NCBI GenBank assembly: GCA_002450035.1
Contig: DJYF01000053.1
Span: 1-50,893 of the forward strand
Direction: 5' to 3'
DNA: 50,893 nt
Source of the DNA: Caryophanales bacterium UBA6985
GTDB taxonomy: Bacteria > Bacillota_I > Bacilli_A > RF39 > UBA660
The position numbers and the translations under genes are program-made. This document shows positions 24,630 to 33,046 of this stretch, piece by piece. Numbering within the stretch: the first letter of the stretch is position 1; the number at the start of each line of letters is the position of its first letter. The notes under the pieces were generated by a model. The model did no database searches. It saw nothing but the letters and a program-made list of their open reading frames with translations, and was not told the origin of the DNA.

Positions 24630-24922
24630 AAGTAAAAATTGTTAATGAAGGTATTTATAATGGGACTAGAAGTAGTATTATAGATACTAGAGATTCTCTT
24701 CAACAAGCTAGAAGTACAAATCTTTATTGCCCTAGCACATTTAGTAGAGTAAGCGAAGTTAGAGCACTTAAAGAAGATATTCAGGATATGATTCGTACAC
24801 TTAGAAAGATAAGTGATGCATTATATCATAATGACTTAAATTACAGAAATCATGGTTCAAATGAAATTAGACGTATTAGACGTTTAAAAGAAGCATCATT
24901 AAAAGCTAGAAATGGCTTGTAA
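24626..24922 (+). CDS. Last gene of the substrate operon, hypothetical helical protein
   Basis: The product has 98 residues, is basic (many Arg) and mostly helical, with DSLQQARS, VSEVRALKEDIQDMIRTLRK and RRIRRLKEAS. It has no WxG and no membrane segment. Its coupling to the WKG protein through an ATGA overlap suggests the two work as a pair, for instance as a heterodimer or as substrate plus chaperone. That is inference. A strong terminator follows. Confidence 0.6.
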   Translation: MKVKIVNEGIYNGTRSSIIDTRDSLQQARSTNLYCPSTFSRVSEVRALKEDIQDMIRTLRKISDALYHNDLNYRNHGSNEIRRIRRLKEASLKARNGL

Positions 24923-24928
24923 AATATG

Positions 24929-24959
24929 ACAAGAGTTATTTATACTCTTGTTTTTTTTT
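24929..24959 (+). terminator. Terminator of the substrate operon
   Basis: ACAAGAGT/ACTCTTGT stem with a seven-base loop and nine T. Confidence 0.88.
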
Positions 24960-24985
24960 GTTAACATTATAGTAGGTGATTATAT

Positions 24986-26023
24986 ATGCAAAACTACTTT
25001 GAATACTTAAAGTATTATGGTAACCTTAGTTTCTCAAAAGTTAAACTTAATGAACTTGATATGGCTATTTTTTCTATGCTTGTATATTTACCATATGTAA
25101 ATATTCAAAATGGAATTACAATTGAAAAATTTGGTGAAATTGTTAAAAGTTTTGATGCAAGTAGTTTTGAAGGTGCTATGACACCTATGGCCTTAGAACT
25201 AATGGATGCTGTAAGAAGTGTAAAAAGATATAAAGATATTAAAGTATATGACTTTGTAAAAATAGATGATGATAAGTTACAATTTGGTGCTTATACATTA
25301 AGATATGGAAGTAATACTCTTGTTATATATGAAGGTACTAATACTTCTATCATGGGTTGGTTGGAAAATTTGAAACTAATAACTACTTTTCCTACTTTAA
25401 CTCAAAGCTATGGAATAAACTACTTAAGAGATACTATAAAAAAAGGGGATAGGAATATCTATATAGGAGGACACTCAAAGGGTGGTAATCTTGCACTTAG
25501 TTCTGCTTATCTTGCAGATGATCATATCTTTAAAAGAATAAGAAAAATATATAACTTCGATGGACCTGGATTTAGAAATGATGAGTACGAAACTGAAAGG
25601 TTTTTAGAGGTAAGTAAGAAAACAACTACATTCTTACCTGATGGTAGTATGATTGGTGTTATTTTGAATAATGATAAATATAGATACGTACAAGCAAATG
25701 GTGTTGGTTTTTATAAACATTATATTGTTAATTGGCATACGTATGGTAGTTTCTTTTTAAGATGTGATGTATCTAGTAAAACTTTAGATTTTAAAGATAA
25801 GATGGAAGAAAATATTAACTCTTTAAGTAGACCACAGTTAGATAAGGCTATAAGTATTTTGGATGAGTTCTTTAAAGCTAATAATATTACTCATACATAT
25901 CATTTAACTAAAATTAAGCTTGCTGATTTAAGAAAGCTTCTTAATAGTTATAAAGAGTTAGATAGTGCTTCTAAAGAATTAATATTATCTACTTTTAAAC
26001 ATTTGTTTATTGGTAAGAAATAA
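24986..26023 (+). CDS. Mbeg1-like (DUF2974) lipase-fold hydrolase
   Basis: The product has 345 residues. The N-terminal KVKLNELDMAIFSMLVYLPY block is the usual opening of the Mbeg1-like/DUF2974 family. IGGHSKGGNLA carries the nucleophile Ser164, DGPGF supplies a likely catalytic Asp, and a His in IVNWHTYG may complete the triad. The last 90 residues form helices (SRPQLDKAISILDEF, KLADLRKLLNSYKEL). GGTGAT lies before the ATG. It has its own unit directly after the type VII substrate genes. No signal peptide is present, so if it acts outside, EssC-dependent export would be the route. An ordinary cytoplasmic hydrolase is equally possible. Confidence 0.8.
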   Translation: MQNYFEYLKYYGNLSFSKVKLNELDMAIFSMLVYLPYVNIQNGITIEKFGEIVKSFDASSFEGAMTPMALELMDAVRSVKRYKDIKVYDFVKIDDDKLQFGAYTLRYGSNTLVIYEGTNTSIMGWLENLKLITTFPTLTQSYGINYLRDTIKKGDRNIYIGGHSKGGNLALSSAYLADDHIFKRIRKIYNFDGPGFRNDEYETERFLEVSKKTTTFLPDGSMIGVILNNDKYRYVQANGVGFYKHYIVNWHTYGSFFLRCDVSSKTLDFKDKMEENINSLSRPQLDKAISILDEFFKANNITHTYHLTKIKLADLRKLLNSYKELDSASKELILSTFKHLFIGKK

Positions 26024-26125
26024 TGGGGTACCATTATAAAGAAATTTGTGTTATTATACTGAAATAATTCAACCTTTATTAAGTGCTTTGAATTAATTAA
26101 TATTTTATAGAAAGAAGGAGTATTT

Positions 26126-27871
26126 ATGTATTTAATAGACAAGTTAAATAATAATATTCAAACTGTTTTGAAACAATTGGGTTATGATGATGAAGTAAGC
26201 GTGGTTAAGTCTTCTAGACCTGAATTAGGTGATTACCAATATAATGGTGTAATGAAGCTTGCTGGTATCAACAGGATTAATCCAAGGGAACTTGCTGAAA
26301 AAATAGTTGCAGAATTATCTAAATTTGATGATTATACTAATATTAATATTGCTGGTCCTGGATTTATAAATATATCTTTTAAGGATGAAGTATTAATTGA
26401 TTACATTAATGAAATAAATAATGATTTTGAAAAGAATATTTATAAAGATGAAAATGATACTACTATATTTTTAGATTATGGTGGTGCTAATGTAGCTAAA
26501 CAACTACATGTAGGTCACTTAAGAAGTGCTAATATTGGTGAAGCATTAAAAAGATTATTAAATGCATGTAAGTTTAAAACTATAAGTGATGTACATTTAG
26601 GAGACTGGGGAAGACCTATGGGTCTTGTAATGCTTGAAATTGAAAAGCGTCAACCAGATTTAGTATATTTTGATAAAGATTATACTGGAGAATACCCAAC
26701 TGAATCTCCAGTTACTGCTGAAGATTTATCGGAAATTTATCCATTTGCTTCTAATAGATCTAAGGAAGATCCTGAGTACTTAGAAGAAGCTCGTGAGATG
26801 ACTTTAAGACTACAAAATAGAGAAAGGGGTATCTATGCTCTTTGGAAACATGTAGTTCATACATCTGTAGAAGAAGATATTAAGAAAGCTTATGAACTTC
26901 TAAATACTTCATTTGACCTTTGGGAAGGAGAAGCAGATGCAGATGATTATATTCCTGAGTTAATAGATTATCTTGAAAAAAATAATTATACAGAAATATC
27001 TGAGGGTGCAGAAGTTATATTTGTAAATGAACCTGATGATAAGATTGAAATACCTCCATTTATGATTAAGAAGAGTAATGGTGGAGTTCTTTATGATACT
27101 ACTGAACTTGCAACACTTTATTCAAGAATTAAGAGATTTAAATTTAATGATATTTGGTATTTAACTGATTCAAGACAATCTCTTCACTTTGTTGAATGTT
27201 TCCGTGCTGCTAAAAAGACTAAGATAGTTCCTGATGATATAAAATTAACTCATTTACCATTTGGTACAATGAATGGACCTGATGGTAAACCATTTAAAAC
27301 AAGAGATGGTGGAGTAATGAGTTTAAATGCTCTTTACAAACTTGTTTATGATGAGTGTTATAAAAAGTTAAGTGATTCTATACCTGCAGAAAAGAAAGAA
27401 GATACTGCTAGAATAATAGCTGTTGCTGCTATTAAGTTTGCTGATCTTTTACCTAATAGAACAACTGATTATACATTTGATCCAGTTAAATTCAGTGATT
27501 TAAATGGTAAAACTGGTCCTTATCTTTTATATAATACAGTTCGTATTAAATCTATTTTCCAAAAGGTTGAAGGAGTAGAATATAAAACATATAATAATAT
27601 TGGATCATCTATAGAAAGAGATATGATACTTCATTTAATAGAATTATCTAATACTTTAAAGAAAGGCATAAGTGAAAAATTATTAAATGAAATATGTGAA
27701 TATTTATTTAAATTAACTAATCTTTATAATACTTTCTATGCAGATCATTATATTGTTAGTGAAGAAGATAAAAAACAACAAGAATCATGGTTAGTATTAA
27801 GTTCGGTTGTTCTTAAAACTAATTTATTCTTGCTTGATATTCTAGGAATTGAAGTTCCTGATAGAATGTAA
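26126..27871 (+). CDS. argS: Arginine--tRNA ligase
   Basis: The 581-residue product is full length. It has an N-terminal tRNA-binding Add-1 domain, the class I signature HVGH at 128-131 in DYGGANVAKQLHVGHLRS, the KTRDGG variant of the KMSKS loop (GKPFKTRDGGVMSL), and a C-terminal DALR anticodon-binding domain ending PDRM. The enzyme attaches arginine to tRNA-Arg in the cytoplasm using ATP. AGAAGGAG lies before the ATG. A TATACT at 26054 would give a leader of about 60 bases; I see no T-box elements. A terminator follows. Confidence 0.97.
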   Translation: MYLIDKLNNNIQTVLKQLGYDDEVSVVKSSRPELGDYQYNGVMKLAGINRINPRELAEKIVAELSKFDDYTNINIAGPGFINISFKDEVLIDYINEINNDFEKNIYKDENDTTIFLDYGGANVAKQLHVGHLRSANIGEALKRLLNACKFKTISDVHLGDWGRPMGLVMLEIEKRQPDLVYFDKDYTGEYPTESPVTAEDLSEIYPFASNRSKEDPEYLEEAREMTLRLQNRERGIYALWKHVVHTSVEEDIKKAYELLNTSFDLWEGEADADDYIPELIDYLEKNNYTEISEGAEVIFVNEPDDKIEIPPFMIKKSNGGVLYDTTELATLYSRIKRFKFNDIWYLTDSRQSLHFVECFRAAKKTKIVPDDIKLTHLPFGTMNGPDGKPFKTRDGGVMSLNALYKLVYDECYKKLSDSIPAEKKEDTARIIAVAAIKFADLLPNRTTDYTFDPVKFSDLNGKTGPYLLYNTVRIKSIFQKVEGVEYKTYNNIGSSIERDMILHLIELSNTLKKGISEKLLNEICEYLFKLTNLYNTFYADHYIVSEEDKKQQESWLVLSSVVLKTNLFLLDILGIEVPDRM

Positions 27872-27902
27872 AAAAATCTAGTTATAAAAACTAGTGTTTT
27901 TT
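27871..27902 (+). terminator. Terminator of argS
   Basis: CTAGTT/AACTAG stem with ATAAA loop and flanking A- and T-runs. Confidence 0.75.
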
Positions 27903-27923
27903 ATTTAAAAAGGAGGTATAAAT

Positions 27924-30104
27924 GTGAAGAAACCCGAAATACTTGCACCTGTTGGAAGAATGGCTTCTTTATATGCTGCTATTGAAGGTGGATGCGATGC
28001 TGTTTATTTAGCTGGTAAATTATTTGGTGCTAGAGCGTTTGCTGATAATTTTAGTGATGAAGAATTAGTATTTGCTATTAATTATGCTCATAAATATGGA
28101 GTTAAAGTATATGTTACTACTAATACTTTAGTTTATGACTTTGAAGTTGAAAAGTTCATGGATTATATTGAGTTTTTACATAAGAATAATGTAGATGCAG
28201 TTATTGTACAAGATATTGGAATGTTTGATTTAATTAGAAAAACTTTCCCAAATCTTGAAATACATATTTCTACTCAAATGCATATTCATAACGTTGAAAG
28301 TACTAAACTTGTTGAAGAATTAGGTGCATCACGTGTAGTTCTTGCTCGTGAAACTCCAATTGAACTAGTTAAAAAGATAAGAGAAAACACTAATATTGAG
28401 TTAGAAATATTTGTTCATGGGGCTTTATGTATATCTTACTCAGGACAATGTTTAATGAGTTCTTTAATAGGTGGCAGAAGTGGTAACCGAGGAACATGTG
28501 CTCAAAGTTGTAGACAACCTTATGAGTTATACTGTAATGATATAAAGATAAGTGAAGATAATTATCTTTTATCTACAAGAGATCTTTGTACTTTGGAAGA
28601 TGTTGGTAAACTTATTGATCTAGGTATTGATTCTTTAAAAATAGAAGGTAGAATGAAAAGACCTGAGTATGTATATTTAGTTACTTCTCTTTATAGAAAA
28701 GCAGTAGATTCTTATATTGAAACTGGAAAAGTTGATATAAGTGAAGATGAAATATACGAGCTTAAGAAGATATTTAATAGAAATTATACAAAAGGTTTCT
28801 TATTTAATACCCCAAATGATAAGTTTATGAATACATTTAGACCAAATCATATGGGTGTTAAGATAGGTAATGTAATCGATGTTAAAAAGAATAGAGTAAA
28901 GATAAGATTAACAGACGGAGTTAATCTAAATGATGGAATACGTTTTGTTAAACGTGGATTTGAAGACGTTGGTATGATTATTCAACAAATGTTTCAAAAT
29001 AATGAGAAAGTTAGAAGTGCAAAGAAGAATGAAGTAATTACTTTGCTTTCTCCTGAAGAAGTAGAAGTAGGTTCTGAAGTATTAAAAACTACCGATTATG
29101 AACAATTAAAAAACTTAGATGCTTTAATAAAAGCAAATAATAGAAAAATAAATGTAGATGTTAAGTTTAAAGCACTTCTAGGAGAAAAACTTTCTATAAG
29201 TGTTAATGATGGTATAAATGATATTTCTATGAATTCTGATTATATAGTTGATAAAAGTGTTAATAGACCAACTACAAAAGAAGATATAGAAAAACAATTA
29301 CTTAAAACAGGCAATACAATTTACAATATTAAGTCTTTAGATATCGTAAGTGATGATAATATATTTATACCAATTAAAACTATAAATGATTTAAGAAGAG
29401 ATGCTCTTGATAATTTAGATAAAATTCGAGTTGCAAGTGTTAATAATATCGTTAAACGACAATATAATATCGAATTACCTAAGTTTGATAAGACAAATTG
29501 GAAGATATTATTATTAGATAATACTGAAAAATATAATATTTCTATGGGAAGTCATTATAACGAAGTAATTATTCCTTATAACAAATCTTTTGATGATTAT
29601 TGGATTCGTTATAAAAATCCTAGAGTCATGGAACACTTAAGTGAAAGAAAAGGGAACTTAATAATGGCCTCTGAACTTGGAAGCGTTTATAAATATAAGT
29701 TTAAAGATATAGCAACAGATTGGTCTTTAAATGTTACAAATTCATATTCTGTTGCACTTCTTCATTCTCTTGGAGTTAAAAGAGTATGTTTATCTTTAGA
29801 AATGAATGATTATCAAATAAAGGATTTAATAAATTCATACGAAGAAAGATACGGAAAACATCCAAATGTAGAAGTAATTGTTGATACTTTACCTGAAGCG
29901 ATGGTTATTAAATATGACATCTTTAATGGTAAGTATGACTCAAAGAATACGTATTACTTAAAAGATAAATTTGGTAGTAAATTTAGATGTTTAAGAAGAG
30001 ATAACCTAACTATTATTTATGGAAAAGATAGAATAGTTAAGAATAATATTGATGAGTTATATGAAATAGGTGTTAATGCTGTTAGAGTTGAAGATGTACT
30101 TTAA
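27924..30104 (+). CDS. U32 peptidase family protein with DUF3656 domain (RlhA-like)
   Basis: The product has 726 residues. The N-terminal KPEILAPVGRMASLYAAIEG, EIFVHGALCISYSGQC and GNRGTCAQSCRQPY blocks are the U32 core, with the Cys set used by tRNA/rRNA hydroxylation proteins of this group. A DUF3656-type region follows at about 370-480. The C-terminal part (about 500-726) forms a further alpha/beta domain. Related Escherichia coli proteins RlhA and TrhP install hydroxyl groups on 23S rRNA and tRNA using prephenate-derived chemistry; the specific target here is unknown. The start is GTG at 27924, seven bases after AGGAGG. The ATG at 27922 overlaps it but is followed at once by TGA. Confidence 0.88.
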   Translation: MKKPEILAPVGRMASLYAAIEGGCDAVYLAGKLFGARAFADNFSDEELVFAINYAHKYGVKVYVTTNTLVYDFEVEKFMDYIEFLHKNNVDAVIVQDIGMFDLIRKTFPNLEIHISTQMHIHNVESTKLVEELGASRVVLARETPIELVKKIRENTNIELEIFVHGALCISYSGQCLMSSLIGGRSGNRGTCAQSCRQPYELYCNDIKISEDNYLLSTRDLCTLEDVGKLIDLGIDSLKIEGRMKRPEYVYLVTSLYRKAVDSYIETGKVDISEDEIYELKKIFNRNYTKGFLFNTPNDKFMNTFRPNHMGVKIGNVIDVKKNRVKIRLTDGVNLNDGIRFVKRGFEDVGMIIQQMFQNNEKVRSAKKNEVITLLSPEEVEVGSEVLKTTDYEQLKNLDALIKANNRKINVDVKFKALLGEKLSISVNDGINDISMNSDYIVDKSVNRPTTKEDIEKQLLKTGNTIYNIKSLDIVSDDNIFIPIKTINDLRRDALDNLDKIRVASVNNIVKRQYNIELPKFDKTNWKILLLDNTEKYNISMGSHYNEVIIPYNKSFDDYWIRYKNPRVMEHLSERKGNLIMASELGSVYKYKFKDIATDWSLNVTNSYSVALLHSLGVKRVCLSLEMNDYQIKDLINSYEERYGKHPNVEVIVDTLPEAMVIKYDIFNGKYDSKNTYYLKDKFGSKFRCLRRDNLTIIYGKDRIVKNNIDELYEIGVNAVRVEDVL

Positions 30105-30126
30105 ATCACCGTAAAAACGTTAGTTT

Positions 30127-30153
30127 AAGAGGACTTTTGTAAGTCTTCTTTTT
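30127..30153 (+). terminator. Terminator of the U32 gene
   Basis: AAGAGGACTT/AAGTCTTCTT stem with one G-T pair, TTGT loop and T-run. Confidence 0.8.
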
Positions 30154-30156
30154 ATG

Positions 30157-30165
30157 TGCTATACT
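30157..30165 (+). promoter_or_regulatory. Extended -10 promoter of the DUF362 gene
   Basis: TGC followed by TATACT (30160-30165). GAGGAGG and the ATG follow within 35 bases. Confidence 0.6.
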
Positions 30166-30194
30166 TGTCTTGTAAAATATGAGGAGGTAATTTT

Positions 30195-31088
30195 ATGAAA
30201 AATTCAAAAGTATATTTTACAAAAGACATCAGTGCTCGAGGACTTATGAAAGTTTATGAAGCACTTGGAGTTAAATTACCAGGAAACGTAGGTATAAAAG
30301 TTTCAACTGGTGAAAAAGGGGCAAAAGGTTACTTAAAATCGGAGATTATTAAACCTCTAGTTGATAGATTAAATGGGACAATAATTGAATGCAATACTGC
30401 ATATCCAGGAAGTCGTAATGAGGCTACGGAACATATGAGTGTTGCTGAAGAACATGGCTTTACTAAGATGGGTAAGGGTGTTGAAATTATTGATGGATTA
30501 GGTGAATTTAGAATACCTGCTCCAGTTGGTGCAAAGCACTTAAAGTACGATTTACTTGGAGAAGGCTTTAAAAAGTATGATTCATTCATAAATCTTGCTC
30601 ATGGCAAAGGACATGCCATGGGAGGATTTGGTGCTAATCTAAAGAATCAATCAATTGGATTTGCATCACGTAATGGTAAAGCATATATTCATTCATGTGG
30701 TCATACTGAAAATCCTGATGAGTGCTGGGTAGATAAACATGAACAAATTGATTTTATTGAGTCGATGGCTGAAGCTGCAACTGCAGTTCATGAATATTGT
30801 GAAAGAAATAATAAACCAATTATATATATTACTGTTATGAATGCTTTATCGGTAGATTGTGATTGTGATTCCAAACAAGGAGAACCAGTTATGGCTGATC
30901 TTGGAATAGTTGGTTCACTTGATCCAGTTGCAAATGATCAAGCATTTGTTGATATGGTATTTGCATCTAAAGATCCTGGGGCTAAGGAGTTACAAGAAAG
31001 AATTGATACACGTTTAGGAAGAGAAATACTTTCTTATGCTGAAAAACTTGGCTTAGGTTCTACTCAATATGAATTAATAGAAATATAG
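30195..31088 (+). CDS. DUF362 domain-containing protein
   Basis: The 297-residue product matches the DUF362 pattern: GNVGIKVSTGEKG near the start, a VAEEHGF motif, NLAHGKGHAMGGFGANLKNQ, and a later Cys cluster (VDCDCDSKQGEP). DUF362 proteins often occur next to ferredoxin-like domains. Here no CxxCxxCxxxC ferredoxin motif is present, so only the DUF362 core is encoded. Function is not established. The gene is preceded by a strong GAGGAGG site. There is no membrane segment or signal peptide. Confidence 0.85.
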   Translation: MKNSKVYFTKDISARGLMKVYEALGVKLPGNVGIKVSTGEKGAKGYLKSEIIKPLVDRLNGTIIECNTAYPGSRNEATEHMSVAEEHGFTKMGKGVEIIDGLGEFRIPAPVGAKHLKYDLLGEGFKKYDSFINLAHGKGHAMGGFGANLKNQSIGFASRNGKAYIHSCGHTENPDECWVDKHEQIDFIESMAEAATAVHEYCERNNKPIIYITVMNALSVDCDCDSKQGEPVMADLGIVGSLDPVANDQAFVDMVFASKDPGAKELQERIDTRLGREILSYAEKLGLGSTQYELIEI

Positions 31089-31155
31089 ACGATTATTTGT
31101 GGTATACTTGTAAGTATATGGAAGTTTAAGAATAAATAAGGGAATTGGTTTTTTG

Positions 31156-31183
31156 TTGATATTATATTTTTCTAGTGTATAAT
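31156..31183 (+). promoter_or_regulatory. Promoter of the DUF5662-acetyltransferase gene
   Basis: TTGATA (31156-31161), 16-base spacer, TATAAT (31178-31183). Confidence 0.75.
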
Positions 31184-31215
31184 AGACTAAAAAGTCGATG
31201 GAAAGGTATTAAATC

Positions 31216-32193
31216 ATGAGAAAAATAGAACCAAAAAAACTAACTGATGTATTAATTGATACATTAATACATAGGGAATGTGTTCAAAGAAGTGGGTTAT
31301 ATTTAGCAACCGAACTTAAAAAACTTCAAAGAGGTGCGGATTCAACATCGCTTATTTGTAGATGTCAAACACACGATTTATCTAAATTGAATAATGTACA
31401 AGAGTTTTTAGCTTTGGCTTCTATTGTAGATAGTATTGATGATTTATCTAATATACATTATGAACCTTCACCAGAGGTTAAGAAGGCTACACATTTACAT
31501 CAACAAAATAATGACCATCACTGGGGTTATTTTGATGATCCTAATGATATGAACAGTGATCAAGCAACTGAACAAGTTGTTGATTGCCATGCAAGAAGTA
31601 AACAATTTGGTACTGAAGGTGCAGCTGCTTACTTAGATATTCAATGTAAAAAATTTAATTTATGCAAGGCAAATTATGATAGAACTATGAGACTTGCTGA
31701 ATTAATTGATGAACTTGCAAAAGATGATGATTATCATGATATTTTAAATCAAAAGTTAGATGTTGGTTTTAACTTTGATGATAGAATGGTTTCCTGTCTT
31801 GAAAACTTTAACATAGATAATTTTACTGATTGTGTAACTACTGATAGATTATTAATGTATCAAAAGATGAATACAGACTTCGCAACTATATGTTATGAAC
31901 TTAGATTAAAAGAAAATAATAGTTTCATTGGTTATATTAAGATTAAAGCCTATGGTGAAATAGATTATAAAATATATCAAAACTATAAAGAACAAGGATT
32001 TCTTCTTGAAGGATTAATTGGTTTACTTTCTCTTTGTGATATGAATTATTTATATTGTAAGATTAAAAAATCTAATGAAACAGCGCAAAGATGTTTTGAT
32101 TTGTTAGGCTTTGCTAGAGAAGAGCTTGATGAAACAACTTATAAATATACAACTCAAAATTTAGATGATGTTAAGAGGTTATGCTTAAAATAG
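31216..32193 (+). CDS. Fusion of DUF5662 and a GNAT-like acetyltransferase domain
   Basis: The product has 325 residues. Residues 1 to about 175 match DUF5662: RGADSTSLICRCQTHDLSK with the HDLSK motif, LHQQNNDHHWGYF, and MRLAELIDEL. Its spaced His/Asp residues look like an HD-type metal site. Residues about 215-325 (SFIGYIKIKAYGEIDYKIY, GFLLEGLIGLLSLC, NETAQRCFDLLGFAREELDE) read as a short GNAT acetyltransferase fold, with the N-x-x-(A/S)-x-x-x-x-x-x-x-G-F signature near the end. The substrate is unknown. The gene has its own promoter and a terminator. Confidence 0.72.
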   Translation: MRKIEPKKLTDVLIDTLIHRECVQRSGLYLATELKKLQRGADSTSLICRCQTHDLSKLNNVQEFLALASIVDSIDDLSNIHYEPSPEVKKATHLHQQNNDHHWGYFDDPNDMNSDQATEQVVDCHARSKQFGTEGAAAYLDIQCKKFNLCKANYDRTMRLAELIDELAKDDDYHDILNQKLDVGFNFDDRMVSCLENFNIDNFTDCVTTDRLLMYQKMNTDFATICYELRLKENNSFIGYIKIKAYGEIDYKIYQNYKEQGFLLEGLIGLLSLCDMNYLYCKIKKSNETAQRCFDLLGFAREELDETTYKYTTQNLDDVKRLCLK

Positions 32194-32207
32194 CATAATC
32201 TTTTTTT
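32174..32207 (+). terminator. Terminator of the DUF5662 fusion gene
   Basis: TTATGCT/AGCATAA stem with flanking pairs and a T-run; the coding end lies in the stem. Confidence 0.75.
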
Positions 32208-32279
32208 GTGTAAATAAACAGGTTATTTTCTTTATATTTTTCTTTTAAAATATTATTATAGATATAAGAGGTGGAATAT

Positions 32280-33017
32280 ATGAATGAAGATAATAAACCT
32301 GTAATTAATCCACAGATGAATGATTATACTGAAACTAAAGGAAAGAATTTTAAAATTGCTATAGTTTTAACTATTGTTTTAATAGTAACAATTGTAATTC
32401 TTGGTATAAGTATGAATAATATGCTTAAACAAGCTAATTACTATGAAGAAGATGAAGATAAAACTACTGAAGTAGTAGAAACTAAAACTACTAAGGAAAC
32501 TGGTAAAGTTAGTTCTAATATAACTGAGTTAAGTGATTTATTTATTATTGATGTTGATAATGATTTATCTGGTAATAATGATTTATTTTTAAGTTTTAAT
32601 ACTTATGCAAGTGGTGAATTAGCTAATACATTTGATTATGTAATATATGCTGTTGGAACTGGTGAAAAAACAATGTTTATTGTTAATAAATCTGAAATAG
32701 GTGTATATGATAAGTATGACTATAAAATTAATCATAAGAAGACTATTTATAAGTCTTTATTAAGTGAAGAAGTTGGTTTAAACAAAGATTATACAATTAA
32801 TGATAATCAAATTACTTATATTGTAAATAACCAAACTGGTAAAAGTATTACTAGATTATCTGTTGTTACTTTATTTTACGATAGTAATTCTAAAATAGTA
32901 GATGCTAAATTTGGATCTGCATATGGTATTAAAGAAACCGGAGAAGTAAAAGTATTAAATTCTTCTAAAGAATATGATAAAGCTGAAGCAGTTATAGTTG
33001 AAGCTTATACAGTTTAA
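32280..33017 (+). CDS. Single-pass membrane-anchored protein, unknown function
   Basis: The ATG at 32280 follows GAGGTGG; an in-frame GTG nine bases upstream is part of that site. The product has 245 residues: about 22 cytoplasmic residues, one membrane segment at about 23-45, an acidic Thr-rich linker, and a beta-rich outside domain (about 80-245) with repeats of short hydrophobic strands (FDYVIYAVG, SITRLSVVTLFYDS). No motif is recognised. Layout matches the proteins starting at 7154, 8107 and 10284. A bidirectional terminator follows. Confidence 0.65.
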   Translation: MNEDNKPVINPQMNDYTETKGKNFKIAIVLTIVLIVTIVILGISMNNMLKQANYYEEDEDKTTEVVETKTTKETGKVSSNITELSDLFIIDVDNDLSGNNDLFLSFNTYASGELANTFDYVIYAVGTGEKTMFIVNKSEIGVYDKYDYKINHKKTIYKSLLSEEVGLNKDYTINDNQITYIVNNQTGKSITRLSVVTLFYDSNSKIVDAKFGSAYGIKETGEVKVLNSSKEYDKAEAVIVEAYTV

Positions 33018-33046
33018 AAAAAGAACTTATTTCTAAGTTCTTTTTT
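33017..33046. terminator. Bidirectional terminator
   Basis: Perfect stem AAAAAAGAACTTA/TAAGTTCTTTTTT with a TTTC loop between convergent genes. Confidence 0.88.

Noticed and set aside
26020..26037. Terminator after the lipase gene
   Set aside because: The stem ATAATGG/CCATTAT is present but no T-run follows, so support is too weak to list.
27922..27926. ATG at 27922 as the start of the U32 gene
   Set aside because: It is followed at once by TGA; the overlapping GTG opens the correct frame.
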